Source: JAVBQG01 sp031549185
GTDB taxonomy: Bacteria > Synergistota > Synergistia > Synergistales > Synergistaceae
Direction: 5' to 3'
Length of the DNA stretch: 64,000 nt
Assembly: GCA_031549185.1 (NCBI GenBank)
Contig: JAVBQG010000043.1
Span: 1-64,000, forward strand
This document shows positions 17,277 through 26,261 of this stretch, in pieces. The notes below the pieces were generated by a model. It worked only from the letters and a program-made list of their open reading frames with translations, was not told the origin of the DNA and ran no database searches. The number at the start of each line of letters is the position of its first letter. Positions within the stretch are counted from its first letter, which is position 1. A program made the position numbers and the translations under genes.

Positions 17277-17648
17277 TCAGCGGGGCAGCATCACGGCGTT
17301 CGCGAGCAGGCCGACGATACAGGCCTCGAGTTCGATCCCTTCATCCCGGGCAATCTCTGCGATCTTTCTGTGCAGGGATCCCGGTATGTTCACGAGAATT
17401 GCGCCGCCGAAACCCTCGTCCGACGGTTCGGGAATCTTCGCCCCGTTCTCCAGCAACTGCCTGAATAGCTCGGCCTTGTTCTGCTCGAGGGAGGCAAGGG
17501 CTTTCGCGGGCGTATCGCCCCACCCCGTAGCAGAGGCCGAGCCCAGCAGAGGGATCGTCGCGACGCAACCGCCGCCGTACTGTGCGGGCAGCTCCTTCAT
17601 ATCGACCGTATAATCGAGGCTCATATAGTATTCGAGCGTCTTTTCCAC
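17277..17648 (-). CDS. HicB-like antitoxin-family protein without a visible HicA partner
   Basis: 123 residues. The first half (LDYTVDMKELPAQYGGGCVA, then IPLLGSASATGWGDTPAKAL) is the degraded RNase-H-like HicB fold, with the usual Y-V---D---G pattern and the G-GDT--EAL helix. The C-terminal part (FGGAILVNIPGSLHRKIAEI) looks like a ribbon-helix-helix DNA-binding tail. The start is the GTG at 17648, with GAGGGG eight bases before it; longer frames are read-through of mtnA. It is 11 bases downstream of mtnA, in the same operon, and no small double-stranded-RNA-binding HicA gene lies on either side. It may be a stand-alone regulator. Confidence 0.7.
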   Translation of the reverse strand: MEKTLEYYMSLDYTVDMKELPAQYGGGCVATIPLLGSASATGWGDTPAKALASLEQNKAELFRQLLENGAKIPEPSDEGFGGAILVNIPGSLHRKIAEIARDEGIELEACIVGLLANAVMLPR

Positions 17649-17659
17649 AGTTTGTCCCC

Positions 17660-18661
17660 TCACTTCGAGAAATCGTACGGCGGCCTGTAAACGCCGTTCT
17701 CGGTGACAATCGCGGCAATCAACGCCGCGGGAGTGACATCGAAGGCGGGGTTCCAAACCGATATCGCCTCGGGTACCCGCTTGCCACCCGGCAGCAGGCG
17801 AACCTCCTCCGCGCCGCGCTCCTCGATCGGGATCTCGCAACCTTCCGAGAGAGAACGGTCGAACGTACTTTCGGGAGCCGCAATATAAAAAGGGATTTTG
17901 TGATACGCGGCCAGCACGGCAAGGCCGTACGTGCCGATCTTGTTGGCCGCGTCTCCGTTCGCGGCGATGCGGTCCGCGCCCACGATCACGGCGTCGATCT
18001 TCTGTTTGCCCATCAAATAGCCCGCCATCGAATCGCAGATGACAGTGACGTCGAAACCGTCCTCCGCCAGCTCCCAGGCGGTGAGGCGCGCACCCTGCAA
18101 CAGCGGCCGCGTCTCGTCCGCATACACTTTTACGATCTCCTTGCCGGCCTCGCGTGCGGAACGCAGGATGCCGAGCGCCGTGCCGTGCCCACCGGTCGCA
18201 AGCGCCCCTGCGTTGCAGTGCGTCAGGATCGTTGCCTGCTGTGGCAGAAGCGCGGCGCCGAACGAGCCCATCCTTTTGTTGCCCGCCACATCCTCGTGAT
18301 GGATCGACCCGGCCTCGAAGAGCAGCCGGGAGAGGAAAATATCGTCCGGCTCCTCCGCCTCCCGCTCCGCGACGGCGCGCATGCGTCCAAGCGCCCAGAA
18401 GAGATTCACCGCCGTCGGACGCGTCGCGGCCAGCTGGTAAATGAAGTTTTCCAGATTCCGACGATCCGCCCTCGCACCGATGACCACGCCATAAGCCGCC
18501 GCGATGCCGATCGCCGGCGCTCCGCGCACGGCCAGCGTGCATATCGCCTCCGCCACGTCCGCCACGCTTCGGCACTCGAGAAAGACAATTTCCTCAGGCA
18601 GTGCGCGTTGATCCAGGACACGAAGCGAATCGCCGGTCCATGCGACTGTTTCCGGAACCAT
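17660..18661 (-). CDS. mtnA: S-methyl-5-thioribose-1-phosphate isomerase
   Basis: 333 residues of the MtnA/eIF2B-alpha fold. RGAPAIGIAAAYG near 46, the catalytic cysteine in THCNAGALATGGHGTALG (Cys149) and the catalytic aspartate in VGADRIAANGDAANKIGT (Asp230) identify the isomerase rather than eIF2B or ribose-1,5-bisphosphate isomerase. It converts methylthioribose-1-phosphate to methylthioribulose-1-phosphate in methionine salvage. No other mtn gene is in the window, so the aldose could also come from 5-deoxyribose salvage. Start at the ATG at 18661 with GGGAGG eight bases upstream; the longer frame has no ribosome site. Confidence 0.92.
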   Translation of the reverse strand: MVPETVAWTGDSLRVLDQRALPEEIVFLECRSVADVAEAICTLAVRGAPAIGIAAAYGVVIGARADRRNLENFIYQLAATRPTAVNLFWALGRMRAVAEREAEEPDDIFLSRLLFEAGSIHHEDVAGNKRMGSFGAALLPQQATILTHCNAGALATGGHGTALGILRSAREAGKEIVKVYADETRPLLQGARLTAWELAEDGFDVTVICDSMAGYLMGKQKIDAVIVGADRIAANGDAANKIGTYGLAVLAAYHKIPFYIAAPESTFDRSLSEGCEIPIEERGAEEVRLLPGGKRVPEAISVWNPAFDVTPAALIAAIVTENGVYRPPYDFSK

Positions 18662-18728
18662 ACAGACACCTCCCGACACGTTTCTTTCAAAGAAACACTT
18701 TGCCTGATCCATTATACCGTTGGGTACG

Positions 18729-18754
18729 AAAAAACGGACAGGGTCCCCTGTCCG
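18729..18754 (-). terminator. Terminator of the catabolic operon
   Basis: On the minus strand CGGACAGGG, a two-base loop, CCCTGTCCG, then TTTTTT. It lies between the N-carbamoyl hydrolase stop (18793) and the mtnA start (18661), so the catabolic island and mtnA are separate transcripts. Confidence 0.85.
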
Positions 18755-18792
18755 CAACATGACCATATAGTTTACTGCCGATATCCGGTGAG

Positions 18793-20007
18793 TCAGGATT
18801 CGTCCAGGCGAACCATCGCGCGCATCAGGCACTCCGCGCCGCGGATCATATCGTCCTCCGGCGTGAATTCCTCTTTCGAGTGGCTAACGCCCTTCACACT
18901 CGGTACAAAAATCATCCCCGCCGGCATAACCCTTGCGATGGGAGACGAATCGTGCGAAGCGCCGCTCGGCATTTTCCGGTAACGCATACCGCATTCGTCG
19001 CAAACTGTGCAGATCGTCGAAATCACGGACGCATCGAGTGCAACGGGCTGTTTTTCACCGATCGTCTCAACCGACACCTCACAGCCGTATTGGCACATCG
19101 CCACAGCCCTGAACCTGCCCGCTACTTCCGACATGACATCTCGGCTCAACGAACGAATTTCAAGTATAAATTCCACACACGCCGGCACGATGCTGACGTG
19201 CCCCGGCGAGATTTCAAACGTGCCCACGTTGCACACGAAATCTTCGTCGCCGTTGTGTCCCTCCACCCAGGCAAACCAGTCGTTTATAATCTTCGCGGCA
19301 GTTTTCATCGCGTCGCGGCGATCTTTCATCGGGGTTGTTCCGGCGTGGTTCGCCGTACCTGCCACTCTCACACGATGACGGGATATCCCCACAATGCCCG
19401 TTGGAACCCCGATTTGTTTTTTTTCGTTCCAAAGCACAGGCCCCTGTTCGATGTGCAGTTCGAGGCTCGCACGATAATCCCCCGGATCTATCTTCGCCCC
19501 CAACAGAGCGTCAAGATTCATGCCGTAACGGACAAGCGCACCTTCGGGAACATCTTCGGCCTTCAAGACTCCGGAAAACACCCGGCTCCCGAACGTGCCG
19601 CCAAGCGGCCCGCCCTCTTCCGCGTTGAAAGCCGCAATCTCCAGCGAGTGACGGTTTTCGTACCCCCCATCCCTGATCGCGCATACAGCTTCAAGGGCGG
19701 AGAGGATACCGAGAGGCCCGTCGTAAACACCACCGTTCGGCACGGAATCCAGGTGAGAGCCGGAGAGTATCCGGCGACGTTTTTTTTCGGGATCCCTGCC
19801 TTCGAGAACGCCGAACAGATTCCCCGCCGCGTCCACTCTCGTCGCAAGGCCGTTTTTTTCCATCAGGGTTTTCAGGAAATCCCGCGCCTCGAAAAACGCG
19901 GCGCTCCCCGCTTCGCGGTTCAGACCCTCCGGCGTCGCGCCAATACGCGCGAGATCCGCAAAATTTTTCAGAAAACGCTCTCTGCTTACGAGAGGCTGCC
20001 GTCTCAT
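18793..20007 (-). CDS. M20-family N-carbamoyl-amino-acid hydrolase / allantoate amidohydrolase
   Basis: 404 residues, the size of AllC/HyuC-type amidohydrolases. The di-metal site is present: GSHLDSVPNGGVYDGPLG (His and bridging Asp), FNAEEGG, LELHIEQGPVLW, and a late His in PSGASHDS. The dimerisation-domain sequence GTANHAGTTPMKDRRDA is typical. Enzymes of this group remove a carbamoyl or ureido group (allantoate, N-carbamoyl-L-amino acids, beta-ureidopropionate), so the exact substrate is open. Start ATG one base after the preceding cyclic amidohydrolase stop, with GGAGAAAAATAAG as ribosome site. The pairing with that gene strongly suggests sequential ring opening and decarbamoylation. Confidence 0.87.
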   Translation of the reverse strand: MRRQPLVSRERFLKNFADLARIGATPEGLNREAGSAAFFEARDFLKTLMEKNGLATRVDAAGNLFGVLEGRDPEKKRRRILSGSHLDSVPNGGVYDGPLGILSALEAVCAIRDGGYENRHSLEIAAFNAEEGGPLGGTFGSRVFSGVLKAEDVPEGALVRYGMNLDALLGAKIDPGDYRASLELHIEQGPVLWNEKKQIGVPTGIVGISRHRVRVAGTANHAGTTPMKDRRDAMKTAAKIINDWFAWVEGHNGDEDFVCNVGTFEISPGHVSIVPACVEFILEIRSLSRDVMSEVAGRFRAVAMCQYGCEVSVETIGEKQPVALDASVISTICTVCDECGMRYRKMPSGASHDSSPIARVMPAGMIFVPSVKGVSHSKEEFTPEDDMIRGAECLMRAMVRLDES

Positions 20008-20008
20008 C

Positions 20009-21412
20009 TTATTTTTCTCCTAACCTCAGGTGTTTGCCCTCTTTGCCGGAGGCGTCGACGCGACCGTCGCGGACGATCCTTGTGCCTCTCAACCAGACGG
20101 AATCGAGATAGCCGGGCAGGCGCCAGCCTTCGTAGACTTTCGCCGTATTCCTTGCCATCGTCTCCATCTTCGAAGCCTCGACCGTCCATTCTCGTTCCAA
20201 ATCGACCAGCAGCAAATCGGCATCCGCTTCGACTCGAATCGCCCCCTTACGCGGATAGAGGCTGAATGCCTTCGCCGGGTTCGTCGACACCAAGTCGACC
20301 GCGCGCCGCAGGGAAATTTTTTTGTCGGCCACCGCCCTGAGCATCAAGCCGAGGCGCGTCTCGATGCCGGGGAAACCGGACGGCGCGACGAAAATATCCT
20401 CCGGGCAGCGCTCCTTCTCCTCCACCGTGAACGGCGCGTGGTCGCTGCCGACCGTGTCGATGCTGCCGTCCATCACGTAATCCCACATCCTGTCGACGAG
20501 CGATTGCTCTCGCAACGCCGGGTTGCATTTCGCGTACGAACCGTACTCGATAAGGGCCTGGTCGGAGAGGTAGAGATAATGCGGACAGGTCTCGATCATG
20601 ACGTCGACGCCGCGGGCCCGCGCCGCCAGCGCAAGCTCGACGGCCTCGGGCGTGGATATGTGAACGAGGTAAAGAGGGGTTTTCTCGAGTTCGGCCAGGC
20701 GAATGAGGCGCTCTACCGCCATTACTTCGACAATCGGCAATCGGGAGTTCGCGTGCTCGATCGGCGACGTTCTCCCCTGGCTGCGCAGCTTGGCGATGTT
20801 TCCGGCGACGAGATCGTTGTCCTCCCCGTGGGCCGCAATCTTGAGCCCGGTCTTCGCGACTTCGCGGATTACCTCATAAAGTTCGAAATTGTTCTTGCTG
20901 GTAAGGCCCTCGAATTCCTTGTCGCGCCCCTCCGGGGCACCGTGCAGAAAAGTCTTGTATCCAACCACGCCGCACGCGGCGAGTTTCGCGATCTGATCGA
21001 CGTGCTGCCCTCCTGCCGCACCCAAAAACGCCACATCGACAAAGGAGCCATCCTCCACTGCGTCGATTCTCGTCTGAAGAATCTCCGGGCTGAACTGCGG
21101 CGGCGTCGATATCGGGTGTTCGATGACGGTTGTGACGCCTCCCGCCGCGGCCGCCTTCGTCCCGGTCAGAAACGTCTCTCTGTGTGCGCTGCCCGGATAG
21201 CGGATGTGCACATGTGGGTCGACACCACCCGGTAAAAGATACATACCCCTTCCGTCCACAACTTCCTTCGTTCCAAAGGAACCCTCCAGAAACCCCGATA
21301 AAAAGGCTTCGTCACCCATGGCCGCGATCTTGCCGTCCTTGATGGCAACCCCACCGTAAAATTCTTCTGTATCGCTCAACACGCATGCGCCATGCACGAC
21401 AAGATCCATCAT
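20009..21412 (-). CDS. Cyclic amidohydrolase, allantoinase/dihydropyrimidinase type
   Basis: 467 residues of the amidohydrolase superfamily. DPHVHIRYPG supplies two metal histidines, GYKTFLHGA the metal-bridging (carboxylated) lysine, AAHGED and VHIST later histidines, and TVGSDHAPFT the catalytic Asp. The segments ETCPHYLYLSDQAL and SYAKCNPALREQ are closest, by memory, to allantoinases (AllB), though dihydropyrimidinase/hydantoinase or an anaerobic xanthine amidohydrolase cannot be excluded. It opens a cyclic diamide at a binuclear metal centre. The ATG at 21412 has AAGGAG eight bases upstream; the longer frame reaching 21571 runs into iclR. Neighbours are the IclR regulator and the carbamoyl hydrolase. 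Confidence 0.87.
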   Translation of the reverse strand: MMDLVVHGACVLSDTEEFYGGVAIKDGKIAAMGDEAFLSGFLEGSFGTKEVVDGRGMYLLPGGVDPHVHIRYPGSAHRETFLTGTKAAAAGGVTTVIEHPISTPPQFSPEILQTRIDAVEDGSFVDVAFLGAAGGQHVDQIAKLAACGVVGYKTFLHGAPEGRDKEFEGLTSKNNFELYEVIREVAKTGLKIAAHGEDNDLVAGNIAKLRSQGRTSPIEHANSRLPIVEVMAVERLIRLAELEKTPLYLVHISTPEAVELALAARARGVDVMIETCPHYLYLSDQALIEYGSYAKCNPALREQSLVDRMWDYVMDGSIDTVGSDHAPFTVEEKERCPEDIFVAPSGFPGIETRLGLMLRAVADKKISLRRAVDLVSTNPAKAFSLYPRKGAIRVEADADLLLVDLEREWTVEASKMETMARNTAKVYEGWRLPGYLDSVWLRGTRIVRDGRVDASGKEGKHLRLGEK

Positions 21413-21434
21413 GTGATTTTCTCCTTCCGATATG

Positions 21435-22211
21435 TCAGCTCTCGCGACACCCCCCCTTCTCGTCCAGAGGATTTTCAAGGGCAGACTCCGCAAGCCGGAG
21501 CATTTCTTTGCTCCACTCCAGTTCCTTTCCCTCAAAGTCGAACCTTGGGCCTGCGATGGACAGGCCGGCAACCAGTTCGCCCCGCTGGTCGAGTATCGGC
21601 ACGGCTATGGCAGCCGCGCCGGGGTCAAGCTCCTCTATGCTGACGGCATATCTGTTTTTTCTTATTTTCTCGAGTTCCGTGCGCAATCGCCCCGGCTCCG
21701 TAATGGTGAAGGGCGTGTATGACTTCAGCGATCCGTTTAGAATCTCCTCGCACAGTTCGCGCGGTGCAAAAGCAAGCAACGCTTTTCCGCTTGCCCCTGC
21801 ATGCAGCGACCCCTTGGAACCAACCTGCGAATCAACGCGAATGCGTTTGTTCGATTCGATCGTATGCAGGCAAACTGTCTGTTTTCCCTCCAGTACACTC
21901 AATATCACAGTCTGACCGCAGAAATCGGAAATCCGTTTCATGATGGGGTGCAGCTGTTTTACCAACCCCATGCGAAGGCGCGACTGAGAGGCGAGCACCA
22001 ACAGGCGCAAACCGATGCGATAGTTGTTATCCTCCCCGCCCTGATAAACCCAACCTTCCTCCTTGAGGGCCTGAAGCATCCTGTGAAGCGAGCTCTTGGG
22101 GACGCCGCACTCCGCGGCGATCTCCCGGATTCCGACATCTCCCTCATATTTGTTGAGAGTCGTTAGAATCTGCGTCATTGCACGCGCCAGATCGTTTACT
22201 TTCGATGACAT
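21435..22211 (-). CDS. IclR-family transcriptional regulator
   Basis: 258 residues. An N-terminal winged helix (ALNKYEGD-like helix, then VGIREIAAECGVPKSSLHRMLQALKEEGWV) is followed by the IclR effector domain with CLHTIESNKRIRVDSQVGSKGSLHAGASGKALLAF and YAVSIEELDPGAAAIAVPIL. Such proteins sense small catabolites, often acids. It lies inside the leftward operon between the molybdenum hydroxylase and the cyclic amidohydrolase, so it is the natural candidate regulator of the whole island, and may act at the palindrome near 30080. ATG start with GGGGG nine bases upstream. Confidence 0.93.
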   Translation of the reverse strand: MSSKVNDLARAMTQILTTLNKYEGDVGIREIAAECGVPKSSLHRMLQALKEEGWVYQGGEDNNYRIGLRLLVLASQSRLRMGLVKQLHPIMKRISDFCGQTVILSVLEGKQTVCLHTIESNKRIRVDSQVGSKGSLHAGASGKALLAFAPRELCEEILNGSLKSYTPFTITEPGRLRTELEKIRKNRYAVSIEELDPGAAAIAVPILDQRGELVAGLSIAGPRFDFEGKELEWSKEMLRLAESALENPLDEKGGCRES

Positions 22212-22256
22212 GTCGACATTCCCCCGGCGCTGGGCCGGCGTCAGTCGGCTCCAGCA

Positions 22257-22781
22257 TTATTTTTTCGTGCTCGTATGCTCCTCGACGATCCAAATTCCGT
22301 CATGTTCTTCGAAGCGATCGCCGCGCGCCACGCTCTCTATGGCGAGTATTATTTTATCGTATCCGGTACATCTGCAGATGTTGCCGGATATGCCGAATTT
22401 GATTTCTTCCCGCGTCGGCTTCGGATTCTTATCGAGCAACGCCTTTCCCGCCAATATCATGCCAGGCGAGCAGTAGCCACACTGTATGGCGCCATGCGCG
22501 ATAAAGGCTTTCTGCACGGGATGCAACTCGTCACCCCTTGCGAGACCTTCAATAGTGGTGACGCTGGAGCCGTCGAGGTCTCCCGCCTGCACGAGACATG
22601 AAGTCACAAGCTCCCCATTCAGGATGACCGAACAGGTTCCGCACTCCCCTTCGTTGCAACCGCACTTCGTACCCGTCATATTCAGATCGTCGCGCAAAAT
22701 TTCCAGAAGGGAGCGACTCGGAGCGACATCGAGATTCGTATCCTTGCCGTTGAGTTCGAATTTTACCTGTACTTTTTCCAT
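22257..22781 (-). CDS. Molybdenum hydroxylase, [2Fe-2S] subunit
   Basis: 174 residues. The plant-type [2Fe-2S] motif is TKCGCNEGECGTCSV plus a later Cys in VTSC. The second, helical [2Fe-2S] domain is CGYCSPGM plus CRCTGY. This is the small subunit of three-subunit xanthine dehydrogenase-family enzymes and passes electrons from the molybdopterin to FAD. The C-terminal about 20 residues (EEHDGIWIVEEHTSTKK) extend beyond the usual end. It follows the FAD subunit with a five-base gap. Confidence 0.93.
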   Translation of the reverse strand: MEKVQVKFELNGKDTNLDVAPSRSLLEILRDDLNMTGTKCGCNEGECGTCSVILNGELVTSCLVQAGDLDGSSVTTIEGLARGDELHPVQKAFIAHGAIQCGYCSPGMILAGKALLDKNPKPTREEIKFGISGNICRCTGYDKIILAIESVARGDRFEEHDGIWIVEEHTSTKK

Positions 22782-22786
22782 AATCC

Positions 22787-23644
22787 CTACCCCCTCTTTT
22801 CAAAGGCAAGGTTCAAAAGCAGCTCCTGCACAAGAGCCCCCACCGCCTCGTTGCGGTACCACTCGGAGCCTCGCACGTCCGAAATCGGCGACGCATCGGC
22901 GATCGCGGCCAGAGCAATCGCCTTGAAATCGAGTTTCTCAAGAGCGATCCCTTCCATCTGTGCCTCTGCCCGCGTGGCTCGAATCGGTTTTGGTGCGACC
23001 GACCCCAGCGCAATTCGAACATCGCTGCAAACCCCTCCTGCGACGACGAAAGAGATGCCTGCATTGACCACCGCAATATCCGCGGCACGGCGAGGGCCGA
23101 GTTTGAGAAACCCCTGCCTCGCCCCTTCCCTCGGTGTTGGAAGCAGAAAGCCCGTCACAATCTCTCCAGGCTCTAGGACACTCTTGCCGGGCCCGACCCA
23201 AAAGTCGCCGATTTTCATTTCTCTCGTCTCTCTGCCTTTCGCAATCAAGACCCGCGCGCCCGAAACCAGGAGACCGGGCGCAGTATCGGCACAGGGCGAA
23301 GCGTTGCACGCGTTTCCGCCGATCGTCCCAAGGTTGCGGATCTGCGGCGTGCCGATATTGATGGCGCCCGCCGAAAGCGCAGGATAATTCTTCACGATAC
23401 GCTCGTCCGACGCCACGACGGAGAGCGGTACCGTGCTTCCGAGCAGAAGACCGTCGCGCGACGGAACAATCGCCCCCAATTCCCTGACCCCTTTGATATT
23501 GACGAGAACCATGTTTCTTATCGCCCCACGCCTCATCTTGATCATCACGTCGGTTCCGCCTGCAATCGGCATCGCCCCTCCCGCCTGCAGAAGAGCGGAT
23601 ACGTCCTCTATCGTCCTCGGTTTGACATAATTTTTGACGGACAT
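22787..23644 (-). CDS. Molybdenum hydroxylase, FAD-binding subunit
   Basis: 285 residues, the CoxM/XdhB-type FAD subunit. PIAGGTDVMIKMRRG near residue 30 binds the pyrophosphate, and TIGGNACNASPCADTAPGLLV near 105 is the second FAD loop. The ATG at 23644 is preceded by AAGGAG eight bases upstream; the GTG at 23653 overlaps the ribosome site. It transfers electrons from the iron-sulfur clusters to an acceptor, often NAD+. It lies between the large and small subunits in the same transcript. Confidence 0.92.
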   Translation of the reverse strand: MSVKNYVKPRTIEDVSALLQAGGAMPIAGGTDVMIKMRRGAIRNMVLVNIKGVRELGAIVPSRDGLLLGSTVPLSVVASDERIVKNYPALSAGAINIGTPQIRNLGTIGGNACNASPCADTAPGLLVSGARVLIAKGRETREMKIGDFWVGPGKSVLEPGEIVTGFLLPTPREGARQGFLKLGPRRAADIAVVNAGISFVVAGGVCSDVRIALGSVAPKPIRATRAEAQMEGIALEKLDFKAIALAAIADASPISDVRGSEWYRNEAVGALVQELLLNLAFEKRG

Positions 23645-23649
23645 CGCAT

Positions 23650-25992
23650 TCACTCCTTTTTCCCCAGTTCTTCAAGGCCACGCAGGACTTTCTCCGGCGT
23701 ACAGGGAAGATCGCGAATACGGACGCCGCACGCGTCGTATATCGCATTTGCGACCGCCGGGGCAACCGGGTTCGTCGCGCCCTCGCCGACCCCTTTCGCA
23801 CCGAGGGGGCCTGTCGGTTCCCAGGTATCCGCAAACGTCATTTCCACATCCGGCATATCCAACGCCGTCAAAATTTTATAATCGCTGAAATTTGCGTTGA
23901 GCGGTGCGCCATTCTTGCCGGAGAAATGCGTATCCTCCATCAGCGCATAACCGATGCCCATATGCACGCCGCCCGTTACCTGGCCTTCTACGCTGTTGCG
24001 ATTGATGATCGTCCCGGTATCGATGCCGGAGACGCAGCGCACGATCTCGACTCGACCGGTGCGCGTATCGACGTCGACCTCCATGAAAAACGTGACGAAG
24101 TGCGGGGGGCATGCGGTCGGCCGGATCATCGACTCGGCGGCGATAGTCCCCCACCCGCGCGTATGCCCGTGAAAGACCACTTCCCCGGCCGCTTTGGCGT
24201 CCGCCGGTTTATAGTGCGGAAATATCTTCCCATCTTTGATCGCGATATCCTCGACGCCACAGCCGAAGATGCGCCCCCCCCACTCCTGCAGTTGCCCGCG
24301 AACATCCGCCGCGGCGGCCACAACGGACTGTCCGGCACCGTAGAGGCCTCGGCTCGCGTGTGTCGGCCCATCGAAGAGCGTCGTGTTCGTATCTCCCTGC
24401 TTGACGATGACGTCGTTGTATCGAAGGCCGATCGTCTCCGAGACGAGCGTGGCGTACGCGCTGATATTCCCGCCACCGCAGTCCGCCGCAGCATTGTGCA
24501 GCACGATTGTGCCGTCCTCGTTCATTTTGAGCGTCGCGCCGCTGATGTCGATGATAAAACGATTCGGTTTTTCCGACCCGCAGCCGGAGGTGTGGAAACC
24601 GCGGGCAAGCCCGATGCCCCTCTTGATCCACGGTTTATCCGGATACGGTATACGCCCCTTCGCGCGGCCCCTTGCGTTCTTCCAGTCGACAGCTTCCGCG
24701 CCTTGTTTCAGCAGCTCTTCCGTACCGCAGCTGTTGATCGTGCTGATGACTGCCGGCCCCTGCCCGTAGAACGTGTCTCCCACGCCCAGATTGTTCTTCA
24801 GGCGGATATCCATGGGATCGATTGCAAGCAACTCCGCTGCCTCGTCCATCATCTGCTCGACGGCCCACGCGGCCTGCGGGTTGCCCGCGCCGCGCATCGC
24901 CGTCAGCGGCGGCGTGTTCGTGTAAACCGCGCGGCCGGACATGCGAAGATTGGGGCATTTATACATCGAAAGCGTAAAACCGGCCGCGAGCATCATCTTC
25001 GAGCTGCCGCTGAACGCATAGGCGCCCGTGTCGTCGGTGACGTCGGAGTGCAAAGCCACGAGTGCTCCATCTTTCATGAAGCCCATCTTGACGACGAGGC
25101 GCATCGGATGCCTGCCACAGGAAAGGAACATCTCCTCGCGGCTCTTTTCGCCCCGAATCGGCCTTCCCGTGCGGAGTGCGAGAAACGCGCAGATGTTCTC
25201 GATAAACCCCGTGTGAATATGCGCCCCGAACGATCCGCCCAGAAAGACCCTGTGGCAGGTCAGCTTGCTCACGGGGATGCCGAGCGAATGGGCGATGTTG
25301 ATGCGCATGGCGTGAATGCCCTGGCTGGTACCCCAGATCTCGAGCCCGCCCTCCGCATTCGGGACGCAGACGACACAGGTGCGCTCCAAGGGTGCCGGAT
25401 TCGGCTTCGACGTGTTGAACGTGCGTTCAATGACGAGGTCGGCCTGCGCAAAGCCCGCCCCCACATCGCCGATCGCGACATCCACACGGTCGAAAACGTT
25501 CCCCTGAATGTCGACTTCCTTCTGCCCTTTGCGCGCCTCCTCGTGAATCACAGGAGCTCCCTGCGCGAGAGCGGCGTCCATATCCGTGGCGAAGGGAAGA
25601 ACTTCGTACTCTACTTCGATCAGCTCGAGTGCCTTGCGCGCAATCTCGAGGCTTGTCGCGGCGACAGCGGCAACCCTGTCCCCGACGTGGCGGACGTGTT
25701 TCTCCAACAGATAGCTGTCGTAGTACATGACCTCCGGTGCGTGCAAAAACTGATGCATCGAGAGAACCTTCGGCACGTCCTCGTGTGTGATGACGTCGAC
25801 TACCCCAGGCAAAGCCATTGCCCTGGACGTATCGATTTTTTTTACGACCGCGTTGGCGTGCGGGCTGCGCAGAATTGCACAGTGCAACGTGTCGGGAAAA
25901 CGCAGGTCGCCAGTGTAGCGCAGTCGCCCAGTAGCTTTCAATAGGGCCTCCTGTTTCGCCTGTCGTTTGCCGGCGATGGCGTAATTTTTCAA
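23650..25992 (-). CDS. Molybdenum hydroxylase, molybdopterin-binding catalytic subunit
   Basis: 780 residues. The order is the aldehyde-oxidase a/b hammerhead domain (about 20-125, GRLRYTGDLRFPDTLHCAIL) then the molybdopterin domain. Cofactor-contact sequences are GGSFGAHIHTGF, MRGAGNPQAAWAVEQMMDE and the C-terminal KGVGEGATNPVAPAVANAI with the catalytic Glu. It hydroxylates a carbon next to nitrogen in a heterocycle, or an aldehyde, using water. Xanthine dehydrogenase is the default label; nearby genes fit a purine or related ring, but substrate residues cannot be assigned here. The start is TTG at 25992 with AGGAGG nine bases before it. Confidence 0.92.
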   Translation of the reverse strand: MKNYAIAGKRQAKQEALLKATGRLRYTGDLRFPDTLHCAILRSPHANAVVKKIDTSRAMALPGVVDVITHEDVPKVLSMHQFLHAPEVMYYDSYLLEKHVRHVGDRVAAVAATSLEIARKALELIEVEYEVLPFATDMDAALAQGAPVIHEEARKGQKEVDIQGNVFDRVDVAIGDVGAGFAQADLVIERTFNTSKPNPAPLERTCVVCVPNAEGGLEIWGTSQGIHAMRINIAHSLGIPVSKLTCHRVFLGGSFGAHIHTGFIENICAFLALRTGRPIRGEKSREEMFLSCGRHPMRLVVKMGFMKDGALVALHSDVTDDTGAYAFSGSSKMMLAAGFTLSMYKCPNLRMSGRAVYTNTPPLTAMRGAGNPQAAWAVEQMMDEAAELLAIDPMDIRLKNNLGVGDTFYGQGPAVISTINSCGTEELLKQGAEAVDWKNARGRAKGRIPYPDKPWIKRGIGLARGFHTSGCGSEKPNRFIIDISGATLKMNEDGTIVLHNAAADCGGGNISAYATLVSETIGLRYNDVIVKQGDTNTTLFDGPTHASRGLYGAGQSVVAAAADVRGQLQEWGGRIFGCGVEDIAIKDGKIFPHYKPADAKAAGEVVFHGHTRGWGTIAAESMIRPTACPPHFVTFFMEVDVDTRTGRVEIVRCVSGIDTGTIINRNSVEGQVTGGVHMGIGYALMEDTHFSGKNGAPLNANFSDYKILTALDMPDVEMTFADTWEPTGPLGAKGVGEGATNPVAPAVANAIYDACGVRIRDLPCTPEKVLRGLEELGKKE

Positions 25993-26004
25993 TGCGACTC
26001 CCTC

Positions 26005-26259
26005 CTAAGCTTTCTCATTCAACGCATATTCTCCGGTTTTCTCGTCGCCAGGGACAACCTTGCACTCGCCTGTTCCCCACTCCCCGTTTTTATCCATGCG
26101 ATAAAAGACCCAACCGCCCAAAACCCCCGGTAAAGTGGGCCAGCTCAACATAACAACCGTATCCATCTTCACCGGTAACTTCAAAACGATTACGGTTATG
26201 ATAAGGAGCCACACGGCAAGCGATGCAAAGACGCAATAAAGCCCGGTTTTGCAGTTCAT
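26005..26259 (-). CDS. Small membrane protein paired with the Na+/solute symporter
   Basis: 84 residues. A clear membrane helix lies at about 8-28 (YCVFASLAVWLLIITVIVLKL), a second probable one at about 34-54, and a soluble acidic tail follows. Small partner proteins beside SSS symporters are well known (for example YhdT with PanF, YjcH with ActP), and this one occupies that position, two bases after the symporter stop with AGGAGGGG as ribosome site. It does not obviously match those named families. A longer frame up to 26517 is symporter overlap. Confidence 0.68.
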   Translation of the reverse strand: MNCKTGLYCVFASLAVWLLIITVIVLKLPVKMDTVVMLSWPTLPGVLGGWVFYRMDKNGEWGTGECKVVPGDEKTGEYALNEKA

Positions 26260-26261
26260 CT

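Noticed and set aside
17277..18575. 432-codon minus-strand frame covering mtnA and the HicB-like gene
   Set aside because: Upstream of 17648 it is mtnA in a wrong frame; only the last 123 codons are a gene.
23926..25944. 672-codon open frame on the plus strand
   Set aside because: Antisense to the Mo-hydroxylase catalytic subunit; low-complexity Arg/His/Asp content and no recognisable motif.
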